From Propionivibrio dicarboxylicus (GTDB taxonomy: Bacteria; Pseudomonadota; Gammaproteobacteria; Burkholderiales; Rhodocyclaceae), in contig CAMDMZ010000029.1 of NCBI GenBank assembly GCA_945902805.1, positions 1-55,065 of the forward strand: a stretch of DNA of 55,065 nt. The letters run 5' to 3'. This document shows positions 36,489 to 47,207 of this stretch, piece after piece (within the stretch, counting starts at the first letter, position 1; every line of letters begins with the position of its first letter). Below the pieces are notes generated by a model. That model was given only the letters and a program-made list of their open reading frames with translations. It did no database searches and was not told the origin of the DNA. The position numbers and the translations under genes were made by a program.

Positions 36489-37661
36489 TCAGGCGAAATC
36501 GACCAGGGTCGCGGCTTCATGTTGAGTGTCAGAACCAAGGATGGTTGCAGTTTCCAGAGAGATTTCGGCCAGTGCTTGCCGGAGGAGGTCGAGTCCTTCG
36601 CCACTGCGGGCACTCAAACGAACTCGCGAAATCTTACCACAGTCATTTCGTTCAATTCCTGCGCCAGCGGCAGTCTGGTCAATCTTGTTCCAGATCACAA
36701 TCTGGGGCACGTCGGCGGCACCGATCTCGCTAAGGACCGACTCGACCGCCTCGATTTGCTGATCGCGTGCGGCACTGGCAGAGTCCACCACATGCAAAAG
36801 AACATCGGCCTGCGCGGTCTCTTCAAGCGTGGCATGAAAAGCGGCGACGAGCGAATGAGGCAAATCGCGGATGAAACCCACAGTATCGGAAAGTACGATC
36901 TGGCAACCCGAGCGTCCGTCGGCCAGTTCGCAAGTTGGTACCCACAACTGACGCGAAGTGGTATCAAGCGTGGCAAATAGTTTGTCGGCAGCGTAGGCGC
37001 CGGCTTTGGTCAGAGCATTGAAGAGCGTGCTCTTGCCGGCGTTGGTGTAGCCAACCAAAGACACCGCAAGAACCTCCCGTCGCGTTCGGGCGCGACGCCT
37101 CACCGCGCGTTGGCGTTCGAGCAGTTTAAGTCTGTCTTTGAGCAACGCGACGCGCTTGCCCAATAGTCGACGATCGGTTTCAAGCTGCTTTTCGCCTGGC
37201 CCACGCAAACCGATGCCACCTTTTTGACGCTCAAGGTGAGACCAGCCGCGCACGAGACGCGTGGCCAAATGTTGTAACTGAGCCAGTTCGACTTGCAATT
37301 TGCCTTCATGACTGCGTGCGCGCTGGGCAAAGATGTCAAGAATCAAGCTGCTGCGATCAACGACGCGCAACTCGAGTTCGCGTTCAAGATTCCGCTGCTG
37401 GCCAGGAGAGAGCTCATGGTTGAAGACCACCACGTTAGCGCCATGGTCGCGGGCAAAGCCAGCGATTTCGGTAACTTTTCCTTTGCCAGCGAAGCGTGCC
37501 GGGTCCGGTGCTGCGCGTCGACCGGTAACTACGCCTACGGCCTGGGCTCCGGCGCTCCCCAGCAACAGGCGGAATTCTGCAAGGCGCTCATCAAAGTCGC
37601 CTTCACCGAAATCGAGTTGCACCAATACGGCGGTTTCACCGCTGGCGGGACGCTCAAACAT
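36489..37661 (-). CDS. hflX: Ribosome-associated GTPase HflX
   Basis: 390 residues. N-terminal HflX domain with the glycine-rich GRRAAPDPARFAGKGKVTEI and FNHELSPGQQRNLE, coiled linker (GGIGLRGPGEKQLETDRR), then the G domain: G1 GYTNAGKST (about 207-215), G3 DTVGFIRDLPH, G4 NKID. HflX splits stalled ribosomes under heat stress. It follows hfq by 44 bp, as in many proteobacteria. Confidence 0.96.
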   Translation of the reverse strand: MFERPASGETAVLVQLDFGEGDFDERLAEFRLLLGSAGAQAVGVVTGRRAAPDPARFAGKGKVTEIAGFARDHGANVVVFNHELSPGQQRNLERELELRVVDRSSLILDIFAQRARSHEGKLQVELAQLQHLATRLVRGWSHLERQKGGIGLRGPGEKQLETDRRLLGKRVALLKDRLKLLERQRAVRRRARTRREVLAVSLVGYTNAGKSTLFNALTKAGAYAADKLFATLDTTSRQLWVPTCELADGRSGCQIVLSDTVGFIRDLPHSLVAAFHATLEETAQADVLLHVVDSASAARDQQIEAVESVLSEIGAADVPQIVIWNKIDQTAAGAGIERNDCGKISRVRLSARSGEGLDLLRQALAEISLETATILGSDTQHEAATLVDFA

Positions 37662-37667
37662 AAGACA

Positions 37668-37690
37668 GCAGCCTCATCGCTTGAGGCTGC
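37668..37690 (-). other. Hairpin between hfq and hflX
   Basis: GCAGCCTCA (37668-37676) and TGAGGCTGC (37682-37690) form a perfect 9-bp stem with a 5-base loop. No T-run follows on the minus strand, so it is more likely a processing or stability element between hfq and hflX than a terminator. Confidence 0.5.
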
Positions 37691-37705
37691 ACAGCAACGC
37701 GAGGC

Positions 37706-37942
37706 TCAATCAGCTTCCGCTTCCTGCGCAAAGTTCACCGCGCGGGCTGGTACCACCGTCGAAATCGCATGCTTGTAAACCATTTGCGTGACGGTGTTCT
37801 TCAACAGCACGACGTACTGGTCGAAGGATTCGATTTGCCCCTGGAGTTTGATGCCATTGACAAGATAAATCGACACCGGGACATGCTCCCGGCGCAAGGT
37901 GTTCAAAAATGGGTCTTGTAGCATTTGCCCTTTATTGCTCAT
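37706..37942 (-). CDS. hfq: RNA chaperone Hfq
   Basis: 78 residues. The Sm fold shows in [37 protein letters not shown] and the Sm2 motif YKHAIST(VVP). It forms hexamers that pair small RNAs with mRNAs. The ATG has AGAGG at 6 bp. The leader carries a hairpin and an A-rich stretch that could serve autoregulation. Confidence 0.97.
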   Translation of the reverse strand: MSNKGQMLQDPFLNTLRREHVPVSIYLVNGIKLQGQIESFDQYVVLLKNTVTQMVYKHAISTVVPARAVNFAQEAEAD

Positions 37943-37997
37943 GTGAAGCCTCTTTTTATTGATGATTTAGCGATGCCATCCGGTCGGATGACATCGC
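37943..37997 (-). promoter_or_regulatory. hfq leader hairpin with A-rich stretch
   Basis: GCGATG and CATCC arms (37970-37981) pair with GGATG and CATCGC (37986-37997) around a 4-base loop, with one mismatch. On the minus strand it is followed by AATCATCAATAAAAAGAGG just before the hfq start. Hfq binds A-rich repeats and is known in E. coli to repress its own message through the 5' leader; a similar role here is inference. No T-run follows, so it is not a simple terminator of der. Confidence 0.4.
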
Positions 37998-38044
37998 GAC
38001 ATGGGGTCTTTCCGGAGTGCTTCAGGTAATGTAGCCGATTTCGT

Positions 38045-38072
38045 GGCGCCGTGCTACCAACACCGACTTTTT
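38045..38072 (+). repeat. Dispersed 28-bp element, copy 8
   Basis: GGCGCCGTGCTACC followed by AACACCGACTTTTT. It begins 4 bp after the der stop codon, in the der-hfq gap. The T-run points away from der transcription, so it cannot end the der transcript. Confidence 0.85.
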
Positions 38073-38076
38073 GGCC

Positions 38077-39396
38077 TCAGTCGGTGAATGGATTGCGCGC
38101 CGACTTGTACTGGATACGCAGCGGCGTCCCGGCCAGCTTGAAGGTTTCGAGAAAGTGTCGTTCCAGAAAACGTGTGTAGGAATTCGGCACGTGCTCGAGT
38201 GCGTTGCCGTGAATCACAATAATCGGTGGGTTACTACCGCCCTGATGCGCGTAACGCAGCTTGGGCCGGAACAAACCATGACGCGGTGGTGCCTGCTTCT
38301 CGACGGCGGCAATCAGTGCCCGCGTGAGCTTCGGTGTGGCAATCTTGGTCATGGCTGCTGCGTAGGCCTTGTCTACGGAGGTCAGGACGCTGGCGATACC
38401 CTGCCCCTTCAAGGCAGAAACGTAATGCGTGCGGGCGAAGCCGAGGAAGTTCAACTTGCGCTCGACATCCAGTTTGACTCGTTCGCGGCGGTAGTCGTCG
38501 ACCATATCCCACTTGTTGACGGCAATCACCATGGCGCGCCCGGCATCGATGGCGAAGCCGGCAATATGGGCATCCTGATCCGAAATATCCTGACTGGCAT
38601 CAAGCATCAAGACCACCACGTTCGATTGTTCGATCGCCTGCAAGGTCTTGATTACCGAAAACTTTTCAATGGTTTCGAAGACGCGCCCTTTACGTCGCAG
38701 GCCAGCGGTGTCGATCAGGGTATAGCCGCGACCGTTACGTTCGAACGGAATCTCGATGGCATCACGGGTTGTGCCCGGCATATCGAAAGCAATGACCCGC
38801 TCTTCGCCCAGCAGCGTGTTGATCAACGTGCTCTTACCGACATTGGGGCGGCCAACGATGGCGACACGCGGTCCTGCGGTTTCTTCGCTATCACCTTCAT
38901 CCTCGGGAAACGGTGCCAATGCCAGATCAATCAATTCGCGCACGCCGTCGCCGTGTGCCGAAGAAATGACATAGGGTTCGCCACAACCAAGCTCATGAAA
39001 CTCGGCGGCGACCACCGCACGATTCATGCCTTCGCCCTTGTTGACCGCCAGGAGCACGGGGCGCCCGCTACGGCGCAGCAGTTCGGCAATCACGCGGTCT
39101 TGCGGAGCGAGGCCAATACGACCATCGACGATGAATAGCAACACATCGGCTTCGGCAATCGCGGCTTCGGCCTGACGCGCCATTTCGTGCACGATGCCTT
39201 CCTTGGCTTGCGGCTCAAAACCGCCGGTATCGACCACGAGATAGGGCCGATGGCCCAAGCGTCCGTGCCCGTAATGACGATCGCGGGTTAGCCCCGGTTG
39301 ATCGGCAACGAGCGCGTCACGCGTCTTGGTCAGGCGATTGAACAACGTCGACTTGCCGACGTTGGGTCGCCCGACGATCACCAACGTGGGTTTCAT
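38077..39396 (-). CDS. der: Ribosome-assembly GTPase Der (EngA)
   Basis: 439 residues, with two GTPase domains in tandem, each with G1 [10 protein letters not shown] (about 8-17 and about 182-191), DTGGF/DTAGL and NKGE/NKWD, then a KH-like C-terminal domain. Required for 50S subunit assembly. It starts 3 bp downstream of bamB, a pairing conserved in proteobacteria. Confidence 0.97.
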   Translation of the reverse strand: MKPTLVIVGRPNVGKSTLFNRLTKTRDALVADQPGLTRDRHYGHGRLGHRPYLVVDTGGFEPQAKEGIVHEMARQAEAAIAEADVLLFIVDGRIGLAPQDRVIAELLRRSGRPVLLAVNKGEGMNRAVVAAEFHELGCGEPYVISSAHGDGVRELIDLALAPFPEDEGDSEETAGPRVAIVGRPNVGKSTLINTLLGEERVIAFDMPGTTRDAIEIPFERNGRGYTLIDTAGLRRKGRVFETIEKFSVIKTLQAIEQSNVVVLMLDASQDISDQDAHIAGFAIDAGRAMVIAVNKWDMVDDYRRERVKLDVERKLNFLGFARTHYVSALKGQGIASVLTSVDKAYAAAMTKIATPKLTRALIAAVEKQAPPRHGLFRPKLRYAHQGGSNPPIIVIHGNALEHVPNSYTRFLERHFLETFKLAGTPLRIQYKSARNPFTD

Positions 39397-39399
39397 GTT

Positions 39400-40560
39400 T
39401 TAACGGGCATCCAGAGCAAAGACACCGCCAGCCGCGGTCTGGACGAGAAAGCCTTCGCCCAAGGGAATCAGATTGGCGCGCACCGCGCTGCCGTCGGTAG
39501 CGAGACGGGCGGCGAAGGCACCATCTTCGCGCCGCAACATATGCACAAAACCCTGATAGTCGGCAACCGCGATCTGGTTACCGACCACTAGTGGCCGGCT
39601 CACGCTACGCAAACCCAGTTTGTCTTGACGCCAGACACTGGCGCCGGTACTGCGATCAAACGCATGAACAGCACCCTTGTCATCGGTGGCATAAACATAG
39701 CGAGTATCGATATCGACGCCAGCGCTGGATGACATTTCACGTGACCAAAGCACGCTGCCGTTGGCGGTATCAAAGCACGAGACGCGTCCCTGGAAGGCGG
39801 CGGCGCAAACGACGGTGCCGCTCACCACCGGATCACTGGTCACGTCGACAATGCGCTCAAGCTCGGTGGAACCCTTGGGCAAAGCAACCGAAACCTCCCA
39901 CAATGCGGCACCGTTGTTGTTGGCGATGGCGACCAACTTTCCGCCCGGGAACCCGGCCAGCGTCAAATCACCCGCAAGATAGACGCCGACAGCCGAACGC
40001 AGCGACAGGGGTGGCGTACTGCGCTGATACACCCAACGCCGCTTGCCATCGTTTGGTTCAAAGCCAAAAATGCGCGAATCCCCGGAACGGACCACAACCA
40101 ACCCGGCCGACACCGCCGGCGCCGCCAAGACCTCGGAGGAGGCCCGCGCACGCCAGATTTCCTTGCCATTACTGGCGTCAAAGGCCAACACATCGCCCTT
40201 CGGGCTGCCGACAACGACACGTTGACCGTCACTGCCAACCCCTCCGGAGAGAATCTGCCCGGCAGAAATGCGCCAAATCGTGTTGCCGTTGTCGATGCGC
40301 GCGACGGTACCATCGCGCGCGGCAGCATAGACGCTGCTACCAACGACGGCGGGGGTAAATGAAAACTCGCCGGCGCTGCCAAGGTTTGCCTGCCAGCGCG
40401 CGCGCAGGTCGGAAGTCGACACGATGGGAGCAAGTGTGGTCGGCTTCACCTTCGGTTCGGAGGACGAGAACGGGTTGATCGCATCGATGGCAGCACAACC
40501 CGTGCCGATCACCACGGCCAACGCCAGGACAAGACGACCACCCAGCCGACGATCCATCAT
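39400..40560 (-). CDS. bamB: Outer-membrane assembly lipoprotein BamB
   Basis: 386 residues: lipobox VIGTGC near residue 22, then an eight-bladed PQQ-type beta-propeller with repeats such as ARDGTVARIDNGNTIWR, KGDVLAFDASNGKEIWR and QGRVSCFDTANGSVLWS. Part of the BAM complex that inserts outer-membrane proteins. It overlaps yfgM by 4 bp. Confidence 0.95.
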   Translation of the reverse strand: MMDRRLGGRLVLALAVVIGTGCAAIDAINPFSSSEPKVKPTTLAPIVSTSDLRARWQANLGSAGEFSFTPAVVGSSVYAAARDGTVARIDNGNTIWRISAGQILSGGVGSDGQRVVVGSPKGDVLAFDASNGKEIWRARASSEVLAAPAVSAGLVVVRSGDSRIFGFEPNDGKRRWVYQRSTPPLSLRSAVGVYLAGDLTLAGFPGGKLVAIANNNGAALWEVSVALPKGSTELERIVDVTSDPVVSGTVVCAAAFQGRVSCFDTANGSVLWSREMSSSAGVDIDTRYVYATDDKGAVHAFDRSTGASVWRQDKLGLRSVSRPLVVGNQIAVADYQGFVHMLRREDGAFAARLATDGSAVRANLIPLGEGFLVQTAAGGVFALDAR

Positions 40561-41231
40561 TGAGCGCTCCCCAGTTGTTCCGCCTTGGCGCGCAGCATGT
40601 CGCGATAGTTACTGTTGGCGGGCGTTGCTTCTGCGCCAACTAGCTTTTGTTGCGCTTCGGACTGCTTGATAGCCGCCTCGTAGGCGACACGGGCCTCACT
40701 CGTCTTGCCTTGCGCCGCCAACACATCGCCGCGCAACTCGCCGAAACGCGCGGCAAAGGCTGGTGTCGGGTCCTTCACCAATTGCTTGGCTGCCTCGTCA
40801 AAAGCCTTTTCATCGAGCATGATGATCGCCAAGCGCAAACGGGCCAAATCGCGCAAACCGTCGTCGTCGACGCTATCCACGGCCCAGGCCAGCTGCGCAC
40901 GTGCGGTTTTGAGATCGCCCGCCGCAACCTGCGCTCTGGCTGAAACCAAAACGCCCATCGCCGCGTAGGCCGAACCCGAGTATTTGTCAATCAACTCGCC
41001 GGCCAGTGACTTGACACGGGTGGCATTGTTCTGTTGTGCAGCCTGTTGCAAGGCGGAATACACCGCAGACGCCTGCGCCGACTGATTGCGCTGGTACCAG
41101 TTCCAGCCCTGCCAGCCGGCAGAGGCAACTGCCACGGCCAGCAGCAATCCGGTCGTCAGATTTCCGTACTGTTTCCACCAGGTCTTCAGTTCGTCAAGCT
41201 GTTCCTGCTCTTCAAGGTCATAGACTGCCAT
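40557..41231 (-). CDS. yfgM: YfgM-like inner-membrane TPR protein
   Basis: 224 residues from ATG 41231 (GGAAG upstream; the longer upstream frame starts in hisS). The cytoplasmic N-terminus [23 protein letters not shown] is characteristic, then one membrane segment (about 24-42) and periplasmic TPR repeats. In E. coli YfgM works with PpiD and the Sec translocon. Between hisS and bamB, as is usual. Confidence 0.92.
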   Translation of the reverse strand: MAVYDLEEQEQLDELKTWWKQYGNLTTGLLLAVAVASAGWQGWNWYQRNQSAQASAVYSALQQAAQQNNATRVKSLAGELIDKYSGSAYAAMGVLVSARAQVAAGDLKTARAQLAWAVDSVDDDGLRDLARLRLAIIMLDEKAFDEAAKQLVKDPTPAFAARFGELRGDVLAAQGKTSEARVAYEAAIKQSEAQQKLVGAEATPANSNYRDMLRAKAEQLGSAQ

Positions 41232-42513
41232 CGTCGTCTTCCATGGAAAAAATGATATCGCCGAGATGATCGGCCAGTTGATCAAAACCAATCCGTTGCT
41301 GTTCCGCTTCCGCTCTCAGTTCTTTGACGGTTACGGCATTTTCCGCCGCCTCGTCATCACCGACAATCAGCGCCACCGGCGCCCCGGAGGCATCCGCCTT
41401 CTTCATCTGCGACTTGAAGCTACCGCCACCGCAATGCAGGTGGATGGCAAAGCCAGCGCTGCGTAAGGCTTCAGCCGCACGGAAAGCGAAACGCCCGGCC
41501 GCTGCACCTTGATGCACAAAGTACGCATCGGGCGCCAGAGTTTCATGCTTGTAACCTTGATCCTGCCACAATGCCAGCAAGCGCTCGATACCCATGGCGA
41601 AACCGCAAGCGGGTGCCGGCTTACCACCCAGTTGTGCGACCAAACCGTCGTAACGACCGCCGGCACACACCGTACCCTGCGCGCCGAGTTCGTCCGATAC
41701 CCACTCGAAGACGGTCAGGTTGTAATAATCCAGACCGCGCACCAAGCGTGGGTTGATTCGATAGGGAATTGCCAGATCCTTGAGTGTTTGTTGCACGCCA
41801 TTGAAATGGCCCAGCGATTCGTCGCCAAGAAAATCCATCAACTTCGGCGCAGCTTCGACCATGGCCTGCATCGCCGGATTTTTGGTATCCAGAATACGCA
41901 GCGGATTGCTGTGCAAACGCCGTTTGGCTTCCGCATCCAATTGATCCTGATGTTGCTCTAAGTAAGCAATCAGATCGGCACGATGGCGGGCGCGCTCCTC
42001 ACTCTGCCCCAGGGAATTAATTTCGAGACGAATGCCCTCCAGCCCGAGGTCGTCCCACAGCCGGGCACACATGGCGATTTGCTCGGCATCGATATCCGGT
42101 CCAGTAAAGCCGAGGGCTTCGACACCGACCTGATGAAACTGCCGGTAGCGCCCTTTTTGCGGCCGCTCATGACGGAACATCGGCCCCATGTACCAGAGGC
42201 GTTTAGGGCCGTCGTAAAGCATATTGTGTTGCAGAACAGCACGCACGCAGGATGCGGTTCCCTCGGGACGCAGGGTGAGTTTTTCGCCGTTCAGAGAATC
42301 CTCGAAGGAATACATCTCTTTCTCGACGATATCGGTCACTTCACCAATGGCGCGGGCAAACAGCGGCGTCGGCTCGACTAAAGGCATGCGAATTGGGCGA
42401 TAGCCGTAGGCGCGTAACCAGTCGCGGATGGTTTCCTCGAACTGCTCCCAGAGTTCGGCGTCGGCGGGCAGGATGTCGTTCATCCCACGGATGGCTTGCA
42501 GTGTCGTGCTCAT
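41218..42513 (-). CDS. hisS: Histidyl-tRNA synthetase
   Basis: 431 residues, class II synthetase. Motifs: [14 protein letters not shown] (N-terminus), motif 2 [21 protein letters not shown] (about 109-129), the histidine-A regions [15 protein letters not shown] and GGRYDGLV, motif 3 [10 protein letters not shown], and a C-terminal anticodon domain. Follows ispG by 6 bp and overlaps yfgM by 14 bp. Confidence 0.97.
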   Translation of the reverse strand: MSTTLQAIRGMNDILPADAELWEQFEETIRDWLRAYGYRPIRMPLVEPTPLFARAIGEVTDIVEKEMYSFEDSLNGEKLTLRPEGTASCVRAVLQHNMLYDGPKRLWYMGPMFRHERPQKGRYRQFHQVGVEALGFTGPDIDAEQIAMCARLWDDLGLEGIRLEINSLGQSEERARHRADLIAYLEQHQDQLDAEAKRRLHSNPLRILDTKNPAMQAMVEAAPKLMDFLGDESLGHFNGVQQTLKDLAIPYRINPRLVRGLDYYNLTVFEWVSDELGAQGTVCAGGRYDGLVAQLGGKPAPACGFAMGIERLLALWQDQGYKHETLAPDAYFVHQGAAAGRFAFRAAEALRSAGFAIHLHCGGGSFKSQMKKADASGAPVALIVGDDEAAENAVTVKELRAEAEQQRIGFDQLADHLGDIIFSMEDDDGSL

Positions 42514-42519
42514 GTTCGT

Positions 42520-43773
42520 TTAGATTCGGTTTGGGTACGTGCGGACAACATAGTCATCGATGATCTGGCGAAACTCGGCGGTGATGTTCTCGCCGCGCAG
42601 AGTGACGACTCGCTCGCCATCAACATACACCGGAGCTACCGGAGCTTCACCCGTGCCAGGCAGCGAGATGCCGATATTGGCATGCTTGCTCTCGCCCGGA
42701 CCATTGACGACACAACCCATGACGGCGAGGCTCATGTTCTCGACACCAAGTCGCTGAATACGCCATTCGGGCATGCGCTCGCGGACGTAGGTCTGGATGT
42801 CCTGCGCCAATTCCTGAAATACGGTGCTGGTAGTCCGGCCACAACCGGGACAGGCGGCCACCAGCGGCGTAAAGGCACGCAGGCCCATCGTTTGCAGAAT
42901 TTCCTGGGCGACGATCACCTCGCGCGTGCGGTCGCCGTTCGGTTCCGGAGTCAGCGAGACACGAATCGTGTCGCCTATGCCTTCTTGCAGCAACACCGAA
43001 AGCGCAGCGGTCGAGGCGACGATACCTTTGCTACCCATGCCGGCCTCGGTCAAGCCTAGATGCAAGGCGTAATCGCAACGCACCGCGAGGTCGCGATAAA
43101 CCGCGATCAGATCCTGCACGCCCGAAACCTTGCAGGAAAGAATAATGTGGTCGCCCGCCAAACCAAATTCTTCCGCTTTGGCGGCCGATTCAAGCGCCGA
43201 AGTGACCATCGCCTCACGCATGATCTCGGTGGCATTTTTCGGCGTAGCGCGCTTGGCGTTTTCGTCCATGATGCGGGCCAGCAAGGTCTGGTCGAGGCTG
43301 CCCCAATTGACGCCGATCCTGATCGGTTTATCGTAACGGCAGGCAATCTCTATCAACTGCGCAAACTGCTCGTCGCGCTTGGCGCCTTTGCCGACATTGC
43401 CTGGATTGATCCGCAGCTTGGCCAGGGCTTCGGCGCATTCCGGATGCTCGCTTAGCAGTTTGTGGCCGTTGAAATGGAAGTCGCCGATCAGCGGCACGTC
43501 GACATTCATTTGCGCCAGGCGTTCGCGGATCTTTGGCACAGCCGCAGCCGCTTCCCGCGTGTTCACGGTGATACGCACCAATTCCGATCCGGCGCGCGCC
43601 AATTGCGCCACCTGCATCGCCGTACCGAACACATCTTCGGTATCGGTATTCGTCATTGACTGGATGACAATCGGCGAAACATCGCCGGGCGCCGTCCCGC
43701 CAACACCGACTTTTCCGACCAAGACGCGACGACTGGGGCGCCGATTTATCACCGAGGAACTAGTCATGTTCAT
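42520..43773 (-). CDS. ispG: 4-hydroxy-3-methylbut-2-en-1-yl diphosphate synthase (IspG/GcpE)
   Basis: 417 residues. It makes HMBPP in the MEP isoprenoid pathway using a [4Fe-4S] cluster. N-terminal TIM-barrel with [12 protein letters not shown] and DFHFNGH; the cluster cysteines are in [11 protein letters not shown] and GCVVNGPGE. The N-terminal segment [16 protein letters not shown] is about five residues longer than in typical homologues (VGNVxVGGDAP) and coincides with a copy of the 28-bp element. Overlaps rodZ by 4 bp. Confidence 0.97.
   Translation of the reverse strand: MNMTSSSVINRRPSRRVLVGKVGVGGTAPGDVSPIVIQSMTNTDTEDVFGTAMQVAQLARAGSELVRITVNTREAAAAVPKIRERLAQMNVDVPLIGDFHFNGHKLLSEHPECAEALAKLRINPGNVGKGAKRDEQFAQLIEIACRYDKPIRIGVNWGSLDQTLLARIMDENAKRATPKNATEIMREAMVTSALESAAKAEEFGLAGDHIILSCKVSGVQDLIAVYRDLAVRCDYALHLGLTEAGMGSKGIVASTAALSVLLQEGIGDTIRVSLTPEPNGDRTREVIVAQEILQTMGLRAFTPLVAACPGCGRTTSTVFQELAQDIQTYVRERMPEWRIQRLGVENMSLAVMGCVVNGPGESKHANIGISLPGTGEAPVAPVYVDGERVVTLRGENITAEFRQIIDDYVVRTYPNRI
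43688..43714 (+). repeat. Dispersed 28-bp element, copy 9 (inside ispG)
   Basis: GGCGCCGTCCCGCC followed by AACACCGACTTTT. On the ispG coding strand it is in frame and reads Lys-Val-Gly-Val-Gly-Gly-Thr-Ala-Pro in the N-terminal region, where the family already has a similar VGG motif, so conversion of a near match is possible as well as insertion. Confidence 0.8.
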
Positions 43774-44687
43774 TCGAGTGAAAACCGAGCAACGTCTTCT
43801 CGGGTATGCGGTTTGAGATCGACCTTGCGCTCACCATAGGTCAAGCGCACGGCCGACGCTTTGCCAATCCAAATTTGAAACGGTGGCTGACCGTCGATCA
43901 TCTGCCGCGTGCCTTTCGGGTACTCGCCGACAAAGATGACTTTTTGAGCAGCATCGCGCACTTCGATCCATGAGCGTTCATCAAACTCGGCGACCAACGG
44001 CGTCGTTGGCGGCATGTCAACACTCGTTGTTGCTGGCGCAGCCGCCTCGGGCGTCGCGGAAGGCGCCGACGATTTTGGCGTTGCCGACTCAGTGGCAGCG
44101 GGCAGGACGGGCGGAGTATCAACTTTCGCCGATGACACGGCACCCAACATGTTGACGAGTCCTGCCGTCTGCACCACATAAAGCACCAGACCAATGGCCA
44201 GCATGATCACCACGGCGGCCACTATCGTGCCCCAGGGAATGCGCTTGGCGAGGCTACGATCGACTAGGCCAGAATGCGCTGCTTCGCCCATATTTGCCGG
44301 CGGAATCACCTCAATCGGGGTCGGTGGTACCGCCGGGGCCAGCGCCGCTAACAAAGGAATCACATCGAGCTTCAGCAACTTGGCATAACTGCGGACGAAA
44401 CCGCGAACAAACGTTGCGCCAGGCAAATCGTCATAACGATCAGATTCCAGCAATTCGATCTGCTTCGGACTGAAGCGCAGCACATCCGCAACATCGCTGA
44501 CCGACATGCCTCGTGCTTCACGCGCTCTTTGCAACTGGACCCCTGGCGTCTCGGACGCAGGAACGGGTGCAAGCGACTCCAACGGCATTACGCCACCGAT
44601 GTCCACCATTGGCGCCGGAATCGAACTGCTCGCCCCCTCGGACGAGTTAATCGAAACAAATGGCTTGGCTTGCGAGCTGGCGTTCAC
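43770..44687 (-). CDS. rodZ: Cell-shape protein RodZ
   Basis: 305 residues: an N-terminal HTH (Cro/CI-type) domain at about 50-120 ([31 protein letters not shown]), one membrane segment (about 153-173), an Ala/Pro/Thr-rich linker and a C-terminal periplasmic beta domain (about 230-305, DUF4115). RodZ links MreB to the membrane. Position between pilW and ispG is typical. Confidence 0.93.
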   Translation of the reverse strand: MNASSQAKPFVSINSSEGASSSIPAPMVDIGGVMPLESLAPVPASETPGVQLQRAREARGMSVSDVADVLRFSPKQIELLESDRYDDLPGATFVRGFVRSYAKLLKLDVIPLLAALAPAVPPTPIEVIPPANMGEAAHSGLVDRSLAKRIPWGTIVAAVVIMLAIGLVLYVVQTAGLVNMLGAVSSAKVDTPPVLPAATESATPKSSAPSATPEAAAPATTSVDMPPTTPLVAEFDERSWIEVRDAAQKVIFVGEYPKGTRQMIDGQPPFQIWIGKASAVRLTYGERKVDLKPHTREDVARFSLE

Positions 44688-45493
44688 TCGTACTCCCCTT
44701 GTAGCAATTTGCGGTGTTCCGGGCTGGTCGCATATTTACGGCGCAGCTGTCCGGCATGGCGCGCCTCTGCTTCGCGGTTGCCGAGTTTGCGCTCGGTGCG
44801 TAAGGCCAGCCAAATCACTTCGGCGTTGAGTTCGACCAGTTTTTCCAGATCCAGCAGCCACTGCCGCGTCTCAAGAGGGCGATTGTTACGGTACGCCAGC
44901 TCAGCCAACCAGAACATGGCCTGAGTATTGCGCGGATCAAGTTGCAAGGCACGCCTTAGATTCTGTTCCGCGCCTTTGTCGTCCTTGAGGCGAATCAGAC
45001 AAATACCGGCGCTGGTGTAAGGCTTGGTCGGGGTTTGATACAAGGGATTGCGTGCGGCACGGGTGAAATAATCGAGTGATCGTTGTTCGCGCCCGGTCTG
45101 GCAGAGGAACCAGCCATAGTTGTTGGTGATTTCCGGATCGCCTGGCGCCGCACTCAGGGCGCGTTCAAAGTTCTCTTCCGCCAGTTTGTTTTCGCCCAGC
45201 AGCATATGGGTGAGACCTAGCAAGTTGTATGCTGGCGCGTACGCACTATCAGCCGCCAAGGCGATACGCGCCTCATCCAGCGCAATCGCAAAACGATTGT
45301 CCTGCAAATAAAGCGCGCCCAACTCAGTATGGATTTTGGCGCGTTGCCGCGCTTCTCCGACCGCAACCTCAAGCGACATGGCTTGTCGCGATCCATCCCC
45401 GCCATCACCACCGAACGTGATGCAGCCCGTCAACGGCAGGGTTAGAAATAAACCCGAGGCGGCCAGCACGAGACGCAATCCGAACCCACTCAT
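44684..45493 (-). CDS. pilW: Type IV pilus biogenesis lipoprotein PilW/PilF
   Basis: 269 residues with lipobox PLTGC (about residue 24) and about six TPR repeats (for example [24 protein letters not shown] and [19 protein letters not shown]). It is the outer-membrane lipoprotein that pilots assembly of the PilQ secretin. It shows the host may make type IV pili, relevant to natural transformation. Overlaps rlmN and rodZ by 4 bp each. Confidence 0.92.
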   Translation of the reverse strand: MSGFGLRLVLAASGLFLTLPLTGCITFGGDGGDGSRQAMSLEVAVGEARQRAKIHTELGALYLQDNRFAIALDEARIALAADSAYAPAYNLLGLTHMLLGENKLAEENFERALSAAPGDPEITNNYGWFLCQTGREQRSLDYFTRAARNPLYQTPTKPYTSAGICLIRLKDDKGAEQNLRRALQLDPRNTQAMFWLAELAYRNNRPLETRQWLLDLEKLVELNAEVIWLALRTERKLGNREAEARHAGQLRRKYATSPEHRKLLQGEYE

Positions 45494-46620
45494 TGCGTAA
45501 CTCCTGCCTGTTGAAACATGGACTTAAGGGGAATTACCACTTTTTCGGCAGTGGTTCGGCGTGACCGATCCAGCACCTGGCCAGCGAGTTGCCCACAAGC
45601 CGCATCGATGTCGTCACCGCGCGTCTTGCGCGTCGTGGTCACAATGCCCGCCTCAATCAGAATTTCGGCAAAGCGGCGAACGTTCTCGCGCGGCGAACGT
45701 TTGAATCCGGAATTGGGGAAAGGATTGAACGGAATCAGATTGAGCTTGCACGGCACATCGCGCACCAGTCGCAACAATTCGCGTGCATCTGCCTCGCGAT
45801 CATTGATTCCATCCAGCATGACGTATTCGAAAGTGATGAAATCGCGCGGCGCAACCTTGAGGTAGCGCTGGCAGGCAGCCATCAAGTCAGCCAACGGATA
45901 CTTGCGATTGATCGGCACCAATTGATCTCGCAGCGCATCATTGGGTGCGTGCAGCGACACGGCCAGCGCGACTGGACACGCATCGGCCAGACGATCCATG
46001 GCCGGCACAATACCGGCGGTGGATACCGTCACGCGGCGCCGCGATAAACCGTAAGCGTGGTCATCCAGCATCAGGCGCAGCGCGGGAATCAGGTTGTCAA
46101 AGTTGGTCAGTGGCTCGCCCATGCCCATCATCACAACATTACTGATGATGCGCTCGCCACGCTTGTCGGCAGCAAGACTCTGTCCCAGCAGCCGATTGGC
46201 CTGCCAAAGCTGGCCGATGATCTCGGCGGTGGTCAAGTTACGATTGAAGCCCTGGCGACCCGTGGAGCAAAACGCACATTCCAGCGCGCAGCCGGCCTGG
46301 CTGGAGACGCACAAGGTGCCGCGATCATTCTCGGGGATGAATACCGTTTCAACGGCATTGCCATTACCCACATCGAACAGGAACTTGCGCGTCCCGTCAT
46401 CCGACAAGCGGTCACTTAAAGTCGGTGCTGGCGAGACGGCGGCGGTGAGCAGCAGTTTCTCGCGCAATGACTTGGCGATATCCGTCATGCGGGTGAAATC
46501 TCCCTCCCCGGCTTGATGCACCCAGCGCAACACCTGTTTCGCCCGAAAGGGCTTTTCGCCCTGCTGCGCGAACCAGGCGGTCAGGCCTTCGGCATCAAAA
46601 TCGAGGAGATTGACGGGCAT
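45490..46620 (-). CDS. rlmN: 23S rRNA/tRNA adenine-C2 methyltransferase RlmN
   Basis: 376 residues, radical-SAM enzyme methylating A2503 of 23S rRNA and A37 of some tRNAs. The cluster motif is [11 protein letters not shown] (CX3CX2C, about 111-118) and the C-terminal catalytic cysteine region is [11 protein letters not shown]. The N-terminal accessory domain contains a copy of the 28-bp element ([11 protein letters not shown], about 60-68). Confidence 0.96.
   Translation of the reverse strand: MPVNLLDFDAEGLTAWFAQQGEKPFRAKQVLRWVHQAGEGDFTRMTDIAKSLREKLLLTAAVSPAPTLSDRLSDDGTRKFLFDVGNGNAVETVFIPENDRGTLCVSSQAGCALECAFCSTGRQGFNRNLTTAEIIGQLWQANRLLGQSLAADKRGERIISNVVMMGMGEPLTNFDNLIPALRLMLDDHAYGLSRRRVTVSTAGIVPAMDRLADACPVALAVSLHAPNDALRDQLVPINRKYPLADLMAACQRYLKVAPRDFITFEYVMLDGINDREADARELLRLVRDVPCKLNLIPFNPFPNSGFKRSPRENVRRFAEILIEAGIVTTTRKTRGDDIDAACGQLAGQVLDRSRRTTAEKVVIPLKSMFQQAGVTQ
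46416..46443 (-). repeat. Dispersed 28-bp element, copy 10 (inside rlmN)
   Basis: The plus strand reads TTAAAGTCGGTGCT then GGCGAGACGGCGGC, three differences from the consensus. It is in frame on the coding strand as Ala-Ala-Val-Ser-Pro-Ala-Pro-Thr-Leu, the reverse sense to most in-gene copies. Confidence 0.8.
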
Positions 46621-46625
46621 CCGAA

Positions 46626-47051
46626 TTAACGGGCGTAAACGTTGAGTGCCGGAAAGAAATAGGCGATTTCGACGGCAGCGGTTTCTGCCGCATCGGAACC
46701 GTGCACGGCGTTGGCGTCGATGCTGTCAGCGAAATCGGCGCGAATGGTGCCTTTTTCAGCCTTCTTCGGATCCGTCGCACCCATCAGTTCGCGGTTTTTG
46801 AGGATAGCGCCCTCGCCTTCCAGCACCTGAATCATCACCGGTCCGGAAATCATGAACTCGACCAGATCCTTGAAGAAAGGACGCTCGCGGTGCACGGCGT
46901 AGAAGCCTTCGGCCTCCTGACGCGACAGTTGGACCAAGCGGGCAGCAGCAATCTTGAGACCGTTGGTCTCAAAACGTGAATAAATCTTGCCAATGACATT
47001 CTTGGCTACGGCATCAGGTTTGATGATCGAAAGGGTGCGTTCAACAGCCAT
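46626..47051 (-). CDS. ndk: Nucleoside diphosphate kinase
   Basis: 141 residues from ATG 47051 (GGAG upstream); an earlier in-frame start adds non-family sequence. [15 protein letters not shown] and the catalytic histidine of NAVHGSD (about 117) identify it. It balances NTP pools by ping-pong phosphate transfer. First gene of the ndk-rlmN-pilW-rodZ-ispG-hisS run, 5 bp before rlmN. Confidence 0.97.
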   Translation of the reverse strand: MAVERTLSIIKPDAVAKNVIGKIYSRFETNGLKIAAARLVQLSRQEAEGFYAVHRERPFFKDLVEFMISGPVMIQVLEGEGAILKNRELMGATDPKKAEKGTIRADFADSIDANAVHGSDAAETAAVEIAYFFPALNVYAR

Positions 47052-47162
47052 TACATTCTCCAAAGGAAACGGGGTTACAAAAAGATAACTTTCTATTTTA
47101 ACGCAGTTTTTACCGCAATCCGGCCGATTCTCGTCCGTGTCCTGTGGTATCTGCGTAAACGA

Positions 47163-47189
47163 AACAAGCCCGGCGTCACCGGGCTTGTT
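47163..47189 (-). terminator. Terminator after dctM
   Basis: A perfect 11-bp stem (47163-47173 with 47179-47189, 5-base loop) lies 18 bp after the dctM stop on the minus strand, followed by a T-rich stretch. It separates the dct unit from ndk. Confidence 0.7.
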
Positions 47190-47207
47190 GTCCACTGCAA
47201 GAACCTA

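Noticed and set aside
39591-40358. A 255-codon plus-strand frame opposite bamB
   Set aside because: Composition (Arg/Pro/Cys rich) is that of an antisense frame; bamB on the other strand is certain.
43937-43948. GATGACTTTTTGAG inside rodZ resembling the T-rich end of the element
   Set aside because: Only the ACTTTTT part matches; the GGCGCC half is absent.
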